DNA from: CAKUFA01 sp963646285
Lineage (GTDB): Bacteria > Bacillota > Clostridia > Christensenellales > Aristaeellaceae
Direction of reading: 5' to 3'
Length of the DNA stretch: 64,000 nt
NCBI GenBank assembly: GCA_963646285.1
Contig: CAVIWF010000001.1
Coordinates: 1-64,000 of the forward strand
Shown: positions 52,581 through 60,845 of the stretch, piece by piece
Position numbering within the stretch: position 1 is the first letter of the stretch
Layout: each line of letters opens with the position of its first letter
The notes under the pieces: generated by a model
The model's input: the letters and a program-made list of their open reading frames with translations, nothing else
Told to the model about the DNA's origin: nothing
The model's database searches: none
Translations under genes and position numbers: made by a program

Positions 52581-53123
52581 TCAAAAGCTGGGCGGCGTGG
52601 AAACCCACAATACCTTGGCGCGGGTTTTGCCTGGGTTGGATAAGTAGTGGCTTTCCCTGGGGTGCAGGCAGAAGCTGCTGCCGGTTTTCACCCGGGTTTT
52701 CTTTTCGCCTACGCAAAGCAGAATGCTGCCGGAAAGCACGTAGCCGAATTCTTCCCCTTCACTGGGGGGCATGGGGCTGGTTTGCCCGCCGGGGCCGATT
52801 TCCACAAGAATGGGTTCCATCTCATTCTTCTGGGCATCGGGAATGAGCCAGGTAATGGAGCCCAGCAGGGTTTCTTCGTCCTCTTTGACGAACATATCCT
52901 GAGGGGCAAAGACAGTTTTTTCCGCCGTCTTTTCAGAAAAAAAGGCCTGCAGGGAAGAACCCAGGCATTCCAGCATATCCATCAGCGTTGCTATGGAAGG
53001 GGAAGCAAGATTTCGCTCCACCTGGGAAATGAACCCTTTGCTGAGCTCGCATCGGTCTGCCAGCTCTTCCTGCGTCAGTCCTCGCTGCAGCCGTAATTGC
53101 CGCAGCTTCTCACCAATATCCAT
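52581..53123 (-). CDS. XRE-cupin transcriptional regulator of the pot operon
   Basis: 180 residues: HTH_3 domain (7-60: LRQLRLQRGLTQEELADRCE, part; SKGFISQVER) and a C-terminal cupin (GEEFGYVLSGS; HPRESHYLSNPG). This architecture (PuuR-like) senses small ligands such as polyamines. It is the first gene of the pot operon. Two GTTTA-N7-TAAAC operators lie in its promoter, so it likely represses its own operon. Confidence 0.88.
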   Translation of the reverse strand: MDIGEKLRQLRLQRGLTQEELADRCELSKGFISQVERNLASPSIATLMDMLECLGSSLQAFFSEKTAEKTVFAPQDMFVKEDEETLLGSITWLIPDAQKNEMEPILVEIGPGGQTSPMPPSEGEEFGYVLSGSILLCVGEKKTRVKTGSSFCLHPRESHYLSNPGKTRAKVLWVSTPPSF

Positions 53124-53156
53124 GAAGGTTTCCCCTTTCGTAAGATCAGGGCGAAC

Positions 53157-53209
53157 AGTTTAGTTTTGTTAAACTGTCGGTCAATGTTGCGAGTTTAGCA
53201 AAAGTAAAC
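53157..53209 (-). promoter_or_regulatory. Promoter with two operators for the pot operon
   Basis: Two 17-base palindromes GTTTA-N7-TAAAC lie at 53158-53174 and 53193-53209. On the minus strand TTGACC (53179-53184) and TAAACT (53157-53162) with a 16-base spacer form the promoter, overlapped by the first palindrome. The wide gap 53124-53396 otherwise holds only the terminator below. Confidence 0.75.
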
Positions 53210-53310
53210 CAGCAAACGACATACATTAAACCATAGGATGAGTTCCGTGTCAATATCTTTGAAAAATAAAAATACAAAGTTCTTAAAGCTCTTGAAGCAA
53301 CGTATTGGCG

Positions 53311-53377
53311 TGAAAAAATATGCTCCCCCTGAAGTCCACTGGTTTTTCTCCAGCGTTTGCTTCAGGGGGAGCATATT
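53311..53377 (-). terminator. Terminator of the motor-like operon
   Basis: An 18-pair perfect stem, AATATGCTCCCCCTGAAG (53317-53334) with CTTCAGGGGGAGCATATT (53360-53377), is followed on the minus strand by TTTTTTCA. It ends the three-gene operon to its right. Confidence 0.85.
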
Positions 53378-53396
53378 GCATGCTCTTCTACGTTTT

Positions 53397-53876
53397 TTAC
53401 CTTGCCGTGGTTTTCATGGAGAAGGGAAGTCCCCACATGTAGTAGGTGATGGTGATTTCACGGACGGAGTGCATGTTCACATCTGTGAGAATGGTAGCGT
53501 GAATATCGCCGGTGGACTGGGCAGGCAGGGCCAGGGCTGTTTCCGAGCCGATCTGCATCACATCTCCATCCATGGGGGTGACCTGCACCTCCACCATGTC
53601 GGCGGTGATGAAGCAGCTGTTCTTCAGCCGCACGGTGTAGGTGTAAAACTGGTACTGGTCGGAGGTTCCCAAGGTGGCCTGACTGAACTGGGTACCCTCC
53701 ACACACCCGGTTTCCAGCTGATTCCGCAGGGTGGCAAAGTATTCTTCTTGAGTGGAGGCTTCCACAGCAACCACACCAATGGCCTCTACTGTCACGTTGG
53801 TATTCATGTACAGCCAGCCTACGCCTGCACCGCACATCAGGGTAACAATGACCAGAAAAATCGCAACATACTTCAT
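53397..53876 (-). CDS. Small membrane-anchored exported protein of the motor operon
   Basis: 159 residues, not recognised. One N-terminal hydrophobic helix (3-24) and an extracytoplasmic domain rich in beta-type alternation, with two Cys that could pair (about residues 58 and 87). Twelve bases behind the ZorB-like gene, before the operon terminator, so it is a likely partner of the motor. Confidence 0.62.
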   Translation of the reverse strand: MKYVAIFLVIVTLMCGAGVGWLYMNTNVTVEAIGVVAVEASTQEEYFATLRNQLETGCVEGTQFSQATLGTSDQYQFYTYTVRLKNSCFITADMVEVQVTPMDGDVMQIGSETALALPAQSTGDIHATILTDVNMHSVREITITYYMWGLPFSMKTTAR

Positions 53877-53888
53877 GGGCTGTACTCC

Positions 53889-54995
53889 TTACTCTTGGCC
53901 TGAAAGCAGGCGATTCATTTCTTCAATCATTTCAGCATCACGGAGGCTGAACTTAAACTCTACCCGGCGGGATGCGTCCAGGTTTTCCGTTCCGTCCTCA
54001 TTATACACAGGAGAGGAGTTGCTGCGCCCCGTAGCGGTAAGGATCTTCCGCAGCAGGATGCGCTGCTCTTCCGTCAGGGAAGGCATTTGCAGGCAGTACT
54101 TGGCAACGGCCAAAGCCCGGTTCTGGCTCAGCTCCAAATTGTTCAGGTAGCTGCCGGTGGAGTCCGTGTGACCTTCAATGATGATTTCCCCCAGATAGTC
54201 GCTGTACTCGCTCTTCAGCAGCACGCCCAAGTACACGGGGACAAACTCATCCAGCAGAGCACGGCCTTCGTCCTTGATTTTATAGGAACCTGTCTCGAAG
54301 AAAACGGCACTGTCCAGCTGAATGTCGCCGGTGGTGGTGTCCACCGTGGCACGCAAATTAGCGGAGGACAAAGCAGAGGACAGGGTGGCGATGATCTCGC
54401 TCCTAACGCCCACCAAATCATCAATTTTGGCTGTTTGTTCCGTCAAAGCCTGCTGCTGCTGAGCCAGCTGCTGGGTGGCTGTATCCAGCTGGGCTTGCTG
54501 GGCGGTCAGCTGGGTTTGCAGGGTGGCAAGCTCCTGCTCCCGTGCCGCCAGAGAGGCGTTGGCTGTGTCCAAATCCGTCTGCTGCCGGGCTAAGGTTTGC
54601 TGCTGCACAACCAGTTGCTGGGTTGCCGTGTCCAGCTCCGTCTGCTGCTGTGACAGCTGGGTTTGCAGGGTGGACAGCTCTTCTTCCCTTTCAGCAAGGG
54701 AGGCGTTGGCAGTATCCAGTGCCGCTTTTTGTTCATCCAGTTCTGTCTGCTGGGCGGACATGGTGGCAGCCTGCTGATCCAGCGTGGTTTGCTGGGCGGC
54801 AAGCTGGGTTTCTTTCTCCTGCAGCTCGTTGGTCTTGGTTTCCAGCATGGTAAAGTACTGATACAGGCTGACGCAAATAATCAGCACGAACACCAGCAGC
54901 AGGGACGCCATCATGTCGGAGTAGCTGATCCAGCTGGCACCGGAGGCACCGGAGCCTCTGCCGGAGCGGCTGTTGTGGTTTTTGATTCTTGCCAT
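53889..54995 (-). CDS. MotB/ZorB-like stator protein with OmpA domain
   Basis: 368 residues. N-terminal basic segment, then SWISYSDMMASLLLVFVLII, where Asp27 at the membrane helix is the expected ion-binding residue of MotB/ZorB. A Gln/Thr-rich coiled coil (about 52-192) contains a 49-residue tandem repeat (LDTANASL at 93 and again at 142). The C-terminal OmpA domain binds peptidoglycan (IEGHTDSTGSYLNNLELSQ, part; SQNRALAVAKYC). The upstream gene is a MotA/ZorA-like channel two bases away. Confidence 0.85.
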   Translation of the reverse strand: MARIKNHNSRSGRGSGASGASWISYSDMMASLLLVFVLIICVSLYQYFTMLETKTNELQEKETQLAAQQTTLDQQAATMSAQQTELDEQKAALDTANASLAEREEELSTLQTQLSQQQTELDTATQQLVVQQQTLARQQTDLDTANASLAAREQELATLQTQLTAQQAQLDTATQQLAQQQQALTEQTAKIDDLVGVRSEIIATLSSALSSANLRATVDTTTGDIQLDSAVFFETGSYKIKDEGRALLDEFVPVYLGVLLKSEYSDYLGEIIIEGHTDSTGSYLNNLELSQNRALAVAKYCLQMPSLTEEQRILLRKILTATGRSNSSPVYNEDGTENLDASRRVEFKFSLRDAEMIEEMNRLLSGQE

Positions 54996-54997
54996 GT

Positions 54998-56521
54998 TCA
55001 GCCCTCCTCAGCGAGGGATGCAAGGCTCTTTTCCGCACTCTTCAGGCTGGCAGCCATGGAGGTCATCAGCTTCTGCATTTCGCTGATCTGTGCCGCAGAA
55101 GCGCCGGAAAGGGAAGCGGATTGCAGCTGATCGGACAGAGCGGCCACCACAGAGGTCATATTGGATTCAAACAAGCCCAGAGAGCGGGACATGCCTTCCA
55201 CCACATCGGTTACGAAGGTCTGGTAGGAGGAGGAAAGCATCCGGCTTGCTTCCTGCATGGTACGGGAAGCATCAGAGAAGGAAGCAGCCCCTGCATCGCC
55301 AGCCTTCTTCAGGCTGCTGGCGGCACTGTTGCCGGTGTCGGTGAATTGCTTCAAAGAAGCAGCCAATTGATCCTGACAGGTGCGCAGGGAAGCAATGGTA
55401 CCGCTTTGCTGCTGGGCAGCGGCGTGAAGCTTGTCCAGCAGCTGGGCACTGCTTTCTTCAAAGCGGGCATCCCGCCGGCCGGCTTCATTCAGGCTTTGCA
55501 CGTAGCTTTCAAACTGTCTGGTAACGCTTTGGCTGATTTGATGCAGCTGCATGGCGTCGTTGACGATGGTGTTGGCGGCGGACAGGGAATCCTCCAGCCG
55601 CTTGAGGCCGGAAAGCTGATTCTGATTGATTTCCGTCAGTGTTTGCCCAAGGGTCAGGAACTGATGATCCAGGGATGCGTTCATCTGATCCACAAAGCTG
55701 TTGACAATCCGGTTAACGCCATCCACCTGCGCCCGAGTTGCCCCCACCAGGAAGGCATCCATGGAGTGGGTCACAGGCTGCATGGCACGATTCACGGCAA
55801 GCTCCACAGCGTCTGCCATTTGGGAAGGCATGCTATCTGTTGCGTTGAAGAGCATGTTGTTCCGATCCTGATTCTGGCAAATCATCTGCACATCGTTGTC
55901 CAAGGGACGCTGCATGGCCAGCTGGGTAAAGGATTCCACAAAGTCGTCAATGGCACGATAGCTGGAACCCTGCAAAATGCGGTTCAGCATGTTGAAAATC
56001 AGGGAGCAGGTAATGCCTGCTACCGAGGTGCCGAAGGCGAAGCGCATGCCGTCCAGCAATACGGGAATGCCGTTCATCAGGCTGGCAGCATCGGACATAT
56101 CAAGGCCGGTCAGACCCTGCATCAGGCCGATGAAGGTACCCAGAATACCCAGGGAAGTCAACAGGCTGGGAATCAGCTCTGCCAGGGTGGCATTGCCGGG
56201 GCCGTGGGTGACCGTATCATCATTGATGTAGTCTTCCACGTTGCAGGGCAGCCCCCGGCGATCCAGCTGCTCGGCGTTTTGCAGAAAGCGAAGCCAGCAG
56301 CCCTTCAGCCGCCGCCCCATAAAGCGGGGTTCCTGCCAAATGGGCTTTTCCCGATCCTTGCCTGCATCATTCTGCAGGCGGCGAATGGCACGGCGCAGGG
56401 CGGCTGTGGTGCTCCACAGAGGTGCCAGACATTTGAAAAGGCCGGTAAGGGTCACCAGGGCAATGGCGGCATAAACAAGGTAATCTGCCAAATTGGGCAG
56501 TAATGCTTGCAGGGAACTCAT
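54998..56521 (-). CDS. MotA/TolQ/ExbB-type channel protein with long ZorA-like tail
   Basis: 507 residues from the ATG at 56521 (AAGGAGG 11 bases upstream). Membrane helices at about 14-35, 115-135 and 158-180. The segment PSLLTSLGILGTFIGLMQGL (part of 118-137) is the GTFxG pattern shared by ZorA and TolQ-type channels. From about 200 a very long Ser/Ala/Gln-rich helical tail extends into the cytoplasm, as in ZorA of the Zorya antiphage system. No Zorya effector (ZorC/D/E) is seen in the neighbourhood. Confidence 0.83.
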   Translation of the reverse strand: MSSLQALLPNLADYLVYAAIALVTLTGLFKCLAPLWSTTAALRRAIRRLQNDAGKDREKPIWQEPRFMGRRLKGCWLRFLQNAEQLDRRGLPCNVEDYINDDTVTHGPGNATLAELIPSLLTSLGILGTFIGLMQGLTGLDMSDAASLMNGIPVLLDGMRFAFGTSVAGITCSLIFNMLNRILQGSSYRAIDDFVESFTQLAMQRPLDNDVQMICQNQDRNNMLFNATDSMPSQMADAVELAVNRAMQPVTHSMDAFLVGATRAQVDGVNRIVNSFVDQMNASLDHQFLTLGQTLTEINQNQLSGLKRLEDSLSAANTIVNDAMQLHQISQSVTRQFESYVQSLNEAGRRDARFEESSAQLLDKLHAAAQQQSGTIASLRTCQDQLAASLKQFTDTGNSAASSLKKAGDAGAASFSDASRTMQEASRMLSSSYQTFVTDVVEGMSRSLGLFESNMTSVVAALSDQLQSASLSGASAAQISEMQKLMTSMAASLKSAEKSLASLAEEG

Positions 56522-56617
56522 GGGCAGCGAATCCTCCTTCGTGAGGTCATAAAAGCATTGTACATGATTCATCTGGGAATGTAAACCGCACATTCATGTA
56601 CAGAATGTAAAACATGC

Positions 56618-57607
56618 TCACTCGAAAGGATAGCGAATGCCCCAGCTGTACCGCAGCTGATCCATGAGGCGCATCATGCGCAGGGTTTCCTGATGGGGCA
56701 TTTCGGGGCACTCAATGCGGCCGATCTTGAGAGCCTCCAGGCAGGCACGCACCTCATACTCGTATCCGGTAATCTGCTTGGGCACCGGGTACACCGTACC
56801 GTGGGCATAGTTGTCTGCCTTCGTATACAGGGTGATGGTTTGGGGATTGTTGATGTTGTCCACCTCAAGGTAGCCGGTGGTGCCGTAAACCACGCCCCGG
56901 CGATCCATTCTGCAGGAGCAGCAGGCGGAAAGCAGTGCCTGCCGGCCGTCACCGAAGGTGAGGGTGATGTTGTCCGTCTGGTCTACGCCGGTGGGCAGTT
57001 TGCTGCAGGTGCCTTCTGCCTGCACCACATCCGCACCGAATACCATGGCGGCAAAGTTGAGGGGATAAACCCCCAGATCCAGCAGGGAACCGCCTGCCAG
57101 CTCCGGCTGCTTGATGCGTTCCCTGTCTGCCACGGGATACCCCAAATTGGCGGTCAGCAAAACAGGATCACCAATGGCACCATTGCTGATGAAACGCTGA
57201 ATGATCTCCCGGGAAGGCATGTATCGGGTCCAAATGGCCTCTGTCACCAGCACGCTCCGATCCTCGGCAAGGGTCAGTACTTCCTGCGCCTGGGCAGCAT
57301 TGGCGGTAAAGGCCTTTTCGCACAGCACGGCCTTTCCATGTTCCACGCACAGGCGTACATGGGCAGCGTGATGGGAATGGGGCGTAGCAACGTACACCAG
57401 CTCCACCGCCGGGTCGCAGACCATTTCCTCGTAGGAGCCGTAAGCCTTCTGGAAGCCTTCCGTGTCGGCAAAGGCCTGGGCACGGGTCAGGTCACGGGAA
57501 GCAACGGCGTACAGGCAAACCTCCTCGCCTTCCGCCTTCATGCCCCGCAGGGTTTTCGCCATGGCACGGGCAATGCCCCCTGCCCCGAGAATCGCAATAT
57601 TCGTCAT
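56618..57607 (-). CDS. Gfo/Idh/MocA-family oxidoreductase
   Basis: 329 residues. N-terminal NAD(P)-binding Rossmann fold (IAILGAGGIARAMA at 4-17) and the EKA motif of the family at VLCEKAFTANAAQA. The C-terminal domain is the alpha/beta GFO domain. Substrate is probably a sugar or sugar acid derivative. Start ATG at 57607, seven bases after AAAGGAG; the open frame further upstream is not coding. Alone in its transcript. Confidence 0.87.
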   Translation of the reverse strand: MTNIAILGAGGIARAMAKTLRGMKAEGEEVCLYAVASRDLTRAQAFADTEGFQKAYGSYEEMVCDPAVELVYVATPHSHHAAHVRLCVEHGKAVLCEKAFTANAAQAQEVLTLAEDRSVLVTEAIWTRYMPSREIIQRFISNGAIGDPVLLTANLGYPVADRERIKQPELAGGSLLDLGVYPLNFAAMVFGADVVQAEGTCSKLPTGVDQTDNITLTFGDGRQALLSACCSCRMDRRGVVYGTTGYLEVDNINNPQTITLYTKADNYAHGTVYPVPKQITGYEYEVRACLEALKIGRIECPEMPHQETLRMMRLMDQLRYSWGIRYPFE

Positions 57608-57753
57608 AAAAAGTCTCCTTTCCATGCATCTATCGATGAAGAATTTTTCCTGTTCAGCGGCAAAGAACTGCCTCAAAAGATAAGCATTCGACAGGACAAT
57701 GGGAAAAACCTTTTTCATGGCTTGAATGGTGGATATGTGGACGGATGATCTGC

Positions 57754-57782
57754 TTGCGGCACAGAAACGGCTGCGGTATAAT
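57754..57782 (+). promoter_or_regulatory. Promoter of lrgAB
   Basis: TTGCGG (57754-57759), exactly 17 bases, TATAAT (57777-57782), 32 bases before the lrgA start. Confidence 0.75.
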
Positions 57783-57814
57783 CCCCATCGATTGACATCG
57801 TGGAGGCGAAGACC

Positions 57815-58174
57815 ATGCACTACATCATGGAATTTCTGATCATTCTGTTCATATCGCTTCTGGGGGAGGGATTGAGCGCCCTGATTCCCTTGCCGGTGCC
57901 TGCCAGCATTTACGGTCTGCTGATCCTCTTTACAGGCTTGTGCACAGGCATCATTCCCCTGAAAGCTGTGAAGGGGACGGGAAAGTTCCTGATTGACATC
58001 ATGTCCCTGACCTTTATTCCGGCAGGGGTGGGGCTGATGAATTCCTGGGGGCTGCTCCAGCCCATTTTGCTGCCGGTGCTGGTGATTATTGTGGTATCCA
58101 CAGTGGCAGTAATGGTTGTCAGCGGCAAGGTAACCCAGCTTATGCAGCGGAAAGGGGCGAAAAAGCATGATTGA
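57815..58174 (+). CDS. lrgA: LrgA/CidA-family holin-like protein
   Basis: About 119 residues, four membrane segments. The conserved GLLILFTGLCTGIIPLKAV and FIPAGVGLMN are typical of LrgA/CidA. The family modulates murein hydrolase activity or exports metabolites such as pyruvate. Start ATG at 57815, eight bases after GGAGG. Overlaps lrgB by eight bases. Confidence 0.9.
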   Translation: MHYIMEFLIILFISLLGEGLSALIPLPVPASIYGLLILFTGLCTGIIPLKAVKGTGKFLIDIMSLTFIPAGVGLMNSWGLLQPILLPVLVIIVVSTVAVMVVSGKVTQLMQRKGAKKHD

Positions 58175-58859
58175 GTTTTTGAGCACCTCTTCCTTTTTCG
58201 GCTTGGCACTCAGTCTGGCTGCCTATATGGCAGGCATGGCACTGAAAAAACGCTTCCGTTCCCCCTTGTTCAATCCTTTGCTGATTGCTATCGTGCTGAC
58301 CATGGGCGTGCTGCTGCTGACCGGCGTGAAGTATGACGATTACCTGACCAGTGCAGGCATGCTGTCGAAGTTCCTGACCCCCGCCACGGTATGCCTGGCC
58401 ATTCCTCTTTATGAACGGCTGGATATGCTGAAGAAGAATTATCGGGCGTTGCTTTGCGGCATTCTTTCCGGGGTAATCACCAGCGTAACCTGCATTCTGG
58501 CGCTCTGCGCCTTGTTTGGCATTGGCCATGCAGAGTATGTGACCCTGCTGCCCAAATCCGTTACCACGGCCATTGGCATGGGGGTGGCGGAGCAGCTGGG
58601 GGGCTATACCTCCATTACCGCGGCGTCCATCATCATTACGGGAATCCTGGGCAACGCCATCGGGGAGGCGGTGCTGAAGCTTTTCCACATTACCGATCCG
58701 ATTGCCAAGGGTGTGGCGCTGGGTTCCTCTGCCCATGCCATTGGCACCGTGAAGGCCATGGAGCTGGGCGAAACGGAAGGTGCCATGAGCAGCCTGTCCA
58801 TTGCGGTGGCAGGGGTGATGACGGTGGTGTTCGCAACCATTTATGCAAATTTCCTGTGA
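58167..58859 (+). CDS. lrgB: LrgB/CidB-family membrane protein
   Basis: 230 residues, polytopic. Recognisable by LLPKSVTTAIGMGVAEQLGG and AHAIGTVKAMELGETEGAMS, the LrgB signatures. Coupled to lrgA. A 106-base gap with the next promoter follows. Confidence 0.93.
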   Translation: MIEFLSTSSFFGLALSLAAYMAGMALKKRFRSPLFNPLLIAIVLTMGVLLLTGVKYDDYLTSAGMLSKFLTPATVCLAIPLYERLDMLKKNYRALLCGILSGVITSVTCILALCALFGIGHAEYVTLLPKSVTTAIGMGVAEQLGGYTSITAASIIITGILGNAIGEAVLKLFHITDPIAKGVALGSSAHAIGTVKAMELGETEGAMSSLSIAVAGVMTVVFATIYANFL

Positions 58860-58910
58860 TGCAGGGGAAAATAGCGTCCTGTTGCCTGTGAGCTGCTTGC
58901 TCTGCCAAGC

Positions 58911-58939
58911 TTGACCAAACCCTGCCGCCGTCGTATAAT
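58911..58939 (+). promoter_or_regulatory. Promoter of the phosphonate operon
   Basis: TTGACC (58911-58916), 17-base spacer, TATAAT (58934-58939). The first start codon follows 27 bases later, after GAAGGAGG. Confidence 0.82.
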
Positions 58940-58965
58940 CTTTTTCGAGTGAAGGAGGGCAACGG

Positions 58966-60117
58966 ATGGATGCGAAGGTACTGCTGAAAGCCTGTGAAGA
59001 GGCCGGGATTGACCTGTTTACCGGCGTTCCTGATTCTCAGCTGGCCGGGCTGTGCGATACCCTGTACGCACGGTTTGGCACAGAGGGTTCCCGGCATGTG
59101 GTTGCAGCCAATGAGGGCAACGCCATCGGCCTTGCGGCAGGGCATTACCTGGCAACCGGCAGACCGGCCCTTGTTTATATGCAGAACAGCGGCCTGGGCA
59201 ATGCAGTGAATCCGCTGGCCTCGCTGATGGATGAGGATGTTTATGGCATTCCCTGCCTGCTGGTCATTGGCTGGCGGGGGGAACCATCAGTGAAGGATGA
59301 GCCCCAGCATGTGAAGCAGGGAAAGATCACCCTGTCCCAGCTGGAACTGCTGGGTGTGCCCTATCAGATTATTGATAAGACCACAACGGCAGAAGACTTT
59401 GCCGCTGCTTTTGCGGAAACAAACAAGGTGCTGCAATCCGGGCACACCGCTGCCTTGGTGATTCGCAAGGGCGGATTGACCTGCGAGGGCAAGCCTGCCT
59501 ATGCAAACCCCTATCCCATGACCCGGGAGCGTGCGGCGGAAATCCTGCTGGAAGAGATGGGAAATGAGGACATTCTTGTGTCCACAACCGGCAAGGTAAG
59601 CCGGGAAATCTTTGAACTGCGAGAGAAACGTCAGGAAGATCATCGCAGGGATTTCCTGACGGTAGGCTCCATGGGACATGCATCCTCCATTGCCATGGGC
59701 ATTGCGCTGGAGAAACCGGAACGCACCGTGTGGTGTCTGGATGGGGACGGTGCAGCTGTGATGCACTTGGGTGCGATGGCTGTGCTGGGGCAGAAAAAAC
59801 TTCCTGACATGAGGCATGTGGTCATCAATAATGGAGCGCACGAAACCGTAGGTGGTATGCCGGTGTGCAGCGGACAGACGAATTTCTGCGCCCTTGCGGA
59901 AGCGGCTGGTTATCCCCAAGTCCTGTCGGCAGATGATGAAGCGAGCCTTCGCCGTGCCTTGGGGCGAATGAAGGAAGCAGACTGTCTGTGCTTCCTGGAG
60001 ATTCGCTGCGCCCTGGGGGCACGGAGTGATTTGGGTCGTCCCACCACCACGCCCAAGGAAAACCGAGATGCCTTCATGTCCTTTGTCATGAAAGCAGAGA
60101 AGGAGAAACAGCCATGA
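58966..60117 (+). CDS. ppd: Phosphonopyruvate decarboxylase
   Basis: 383-residue thiamine-diphosphate enzyme that turns phosphonopyruvate into phosphonoacetaldehyde, driving the PEP mutase reaction forward. N-terminal FTGVPDSQLAGLCD and NEGNAIGLAAGHYL carry the catalytic Glu region; C-terminal GDGAAVMHLGAMAVLG...INNGAHE is the TPP-binding motif. It is followed by two phosphonate genes with four-base overlaps. Confidence 0.92.
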   Translation: MDAKVLLKACEEAGIDLFTGVPDSQLAGLCDTLYARFGTEGSRHVVAANEGNAIGLAAGHYLATGRPALVYMQNSGLGNAVNPLASLMDEDVYGIPCLLVIGWRGEPSVKDEPQHVKQGKITLSQLELLGVPYQIIDKTTTAEDFAAAFAETNKVLQSGHTAALVIRKGGLTCEGKPAYANPYPMTRERAAEILLEEMGNEDILVSTTGKVSREIFELREKRQEDHRRDFLTVGSMGHASSIAMGIALEKPERTVWCLDGDGAAVMHLGAMAVLGQKKLPDMRHVVINNGAHETVGGMPVCSGQTNFCALAEAAGYPQVLSADDEASLRRALGRMKEADCLCFLEIRCALGARSDLGRPTTTPKENRDAFMSFVMKAEKEKQP

Positions 60118-60845
60118 TTGCACTGCTGCTCAATTCAGGCAGAGGCACCCGCATGGGGGACGAAACCAGGACCCATCCCAAGTGCATGACGATGCTGGAT
60201 GAAAAGGATACCATCATCTCTCATCAGGTGCGGCTGCTCCGGGAAAACGGCATTACGGAAGCTGTAGTGACCACCGGACCTTTTGCACAGCTTTTGCAGG
60301 AGTATCTGGAAAGCCTGAACAGCGGTATCCATTTTACCTACGTCAGCAATCCTCGGTACGAGGAGACGAACTACATTTACAGCATGTATGTGGCACGGGA
60401 AGCCCTTGCCGGGCAGGATGTGATCAGCCTCCACGGAGATCTGGTCATGACGCCGGAGGTTATGTCCCAGCTGGTGAAATCTACGGTCAGCACAGTGGTG
60501 GTGGATACCACGCTGCCCCTGCCGGAGAAGGACTTTAAGGCCAGGATCAACGGCGGACGTGTGCAGGCCATCGGCATCGATCAATTCGGTGAGGACTGCG
60601 CTGCATCCCAGCCTGCGTACAAATGGCTGGCCAAGGATTTCCAACGCTGGATGGCAGAAATCCAGCAATTTGTTGCATCCGGCGAAGTGAAATGCTATGC
60701 GGAGAACGCGTTCAATGCAGCATGGCAGGAAATTCCCCTGTATCCCATGGATGTGCAGGGGCAGCTGTGCAGCGAAATTGACAATATGGAGGACAAGGCC
60801 TGCGTCTGTGCACGCTTTGCCCGGGAAGTGAGGCACAACGGATGA
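60114..60845 (+). CDS. Nucleotidyltransferase of the phosphonate operon (PntC/LicC-like)
   Basis: 243 residues. The N-terminal LLNSGRGTRMGDETRTHPKCM (part) is the NTP-binding loop of MobA/GlmU-type nucleotidyltransferases. SLHGDLVMTPEVM provides the metal-binding Asp. In phosphonate clusters such enzymes activate 2-aminoethylphosphonate or a relative with CMP for transfer to glycans or lipids. Substrate is inferred from the operon. Confidence 0.8.
   Translation: MIALLLNSGRGTRMGDETRTHPKCMTMLDEKDTIISHQVRLLRENGITEAVVTTGPFAQLLQEYLESLNSGIHFTYVSNPRYEETNYIYSMYVAREALAGQDVISLHGDLVMTPEVMSQLVKSTVSTVVVDTTLPLPEKDFKARINGGRVQAIGIDQFGEDCAASQPAYKWLAKDFQRWMAEIQQFVASGEVKCYAENAFNAAWQEIPLYPMDVQGQLCSEIDNMEDKACVCARFAREVRHNG

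Noticed and set aside
53397..56521. Complete Zorya defence system
   Set aside because: Only the ZorAB-like motor is present; no ZorC, ZorD, ZorE or other known effector is encoded within about 5 kb on either side.
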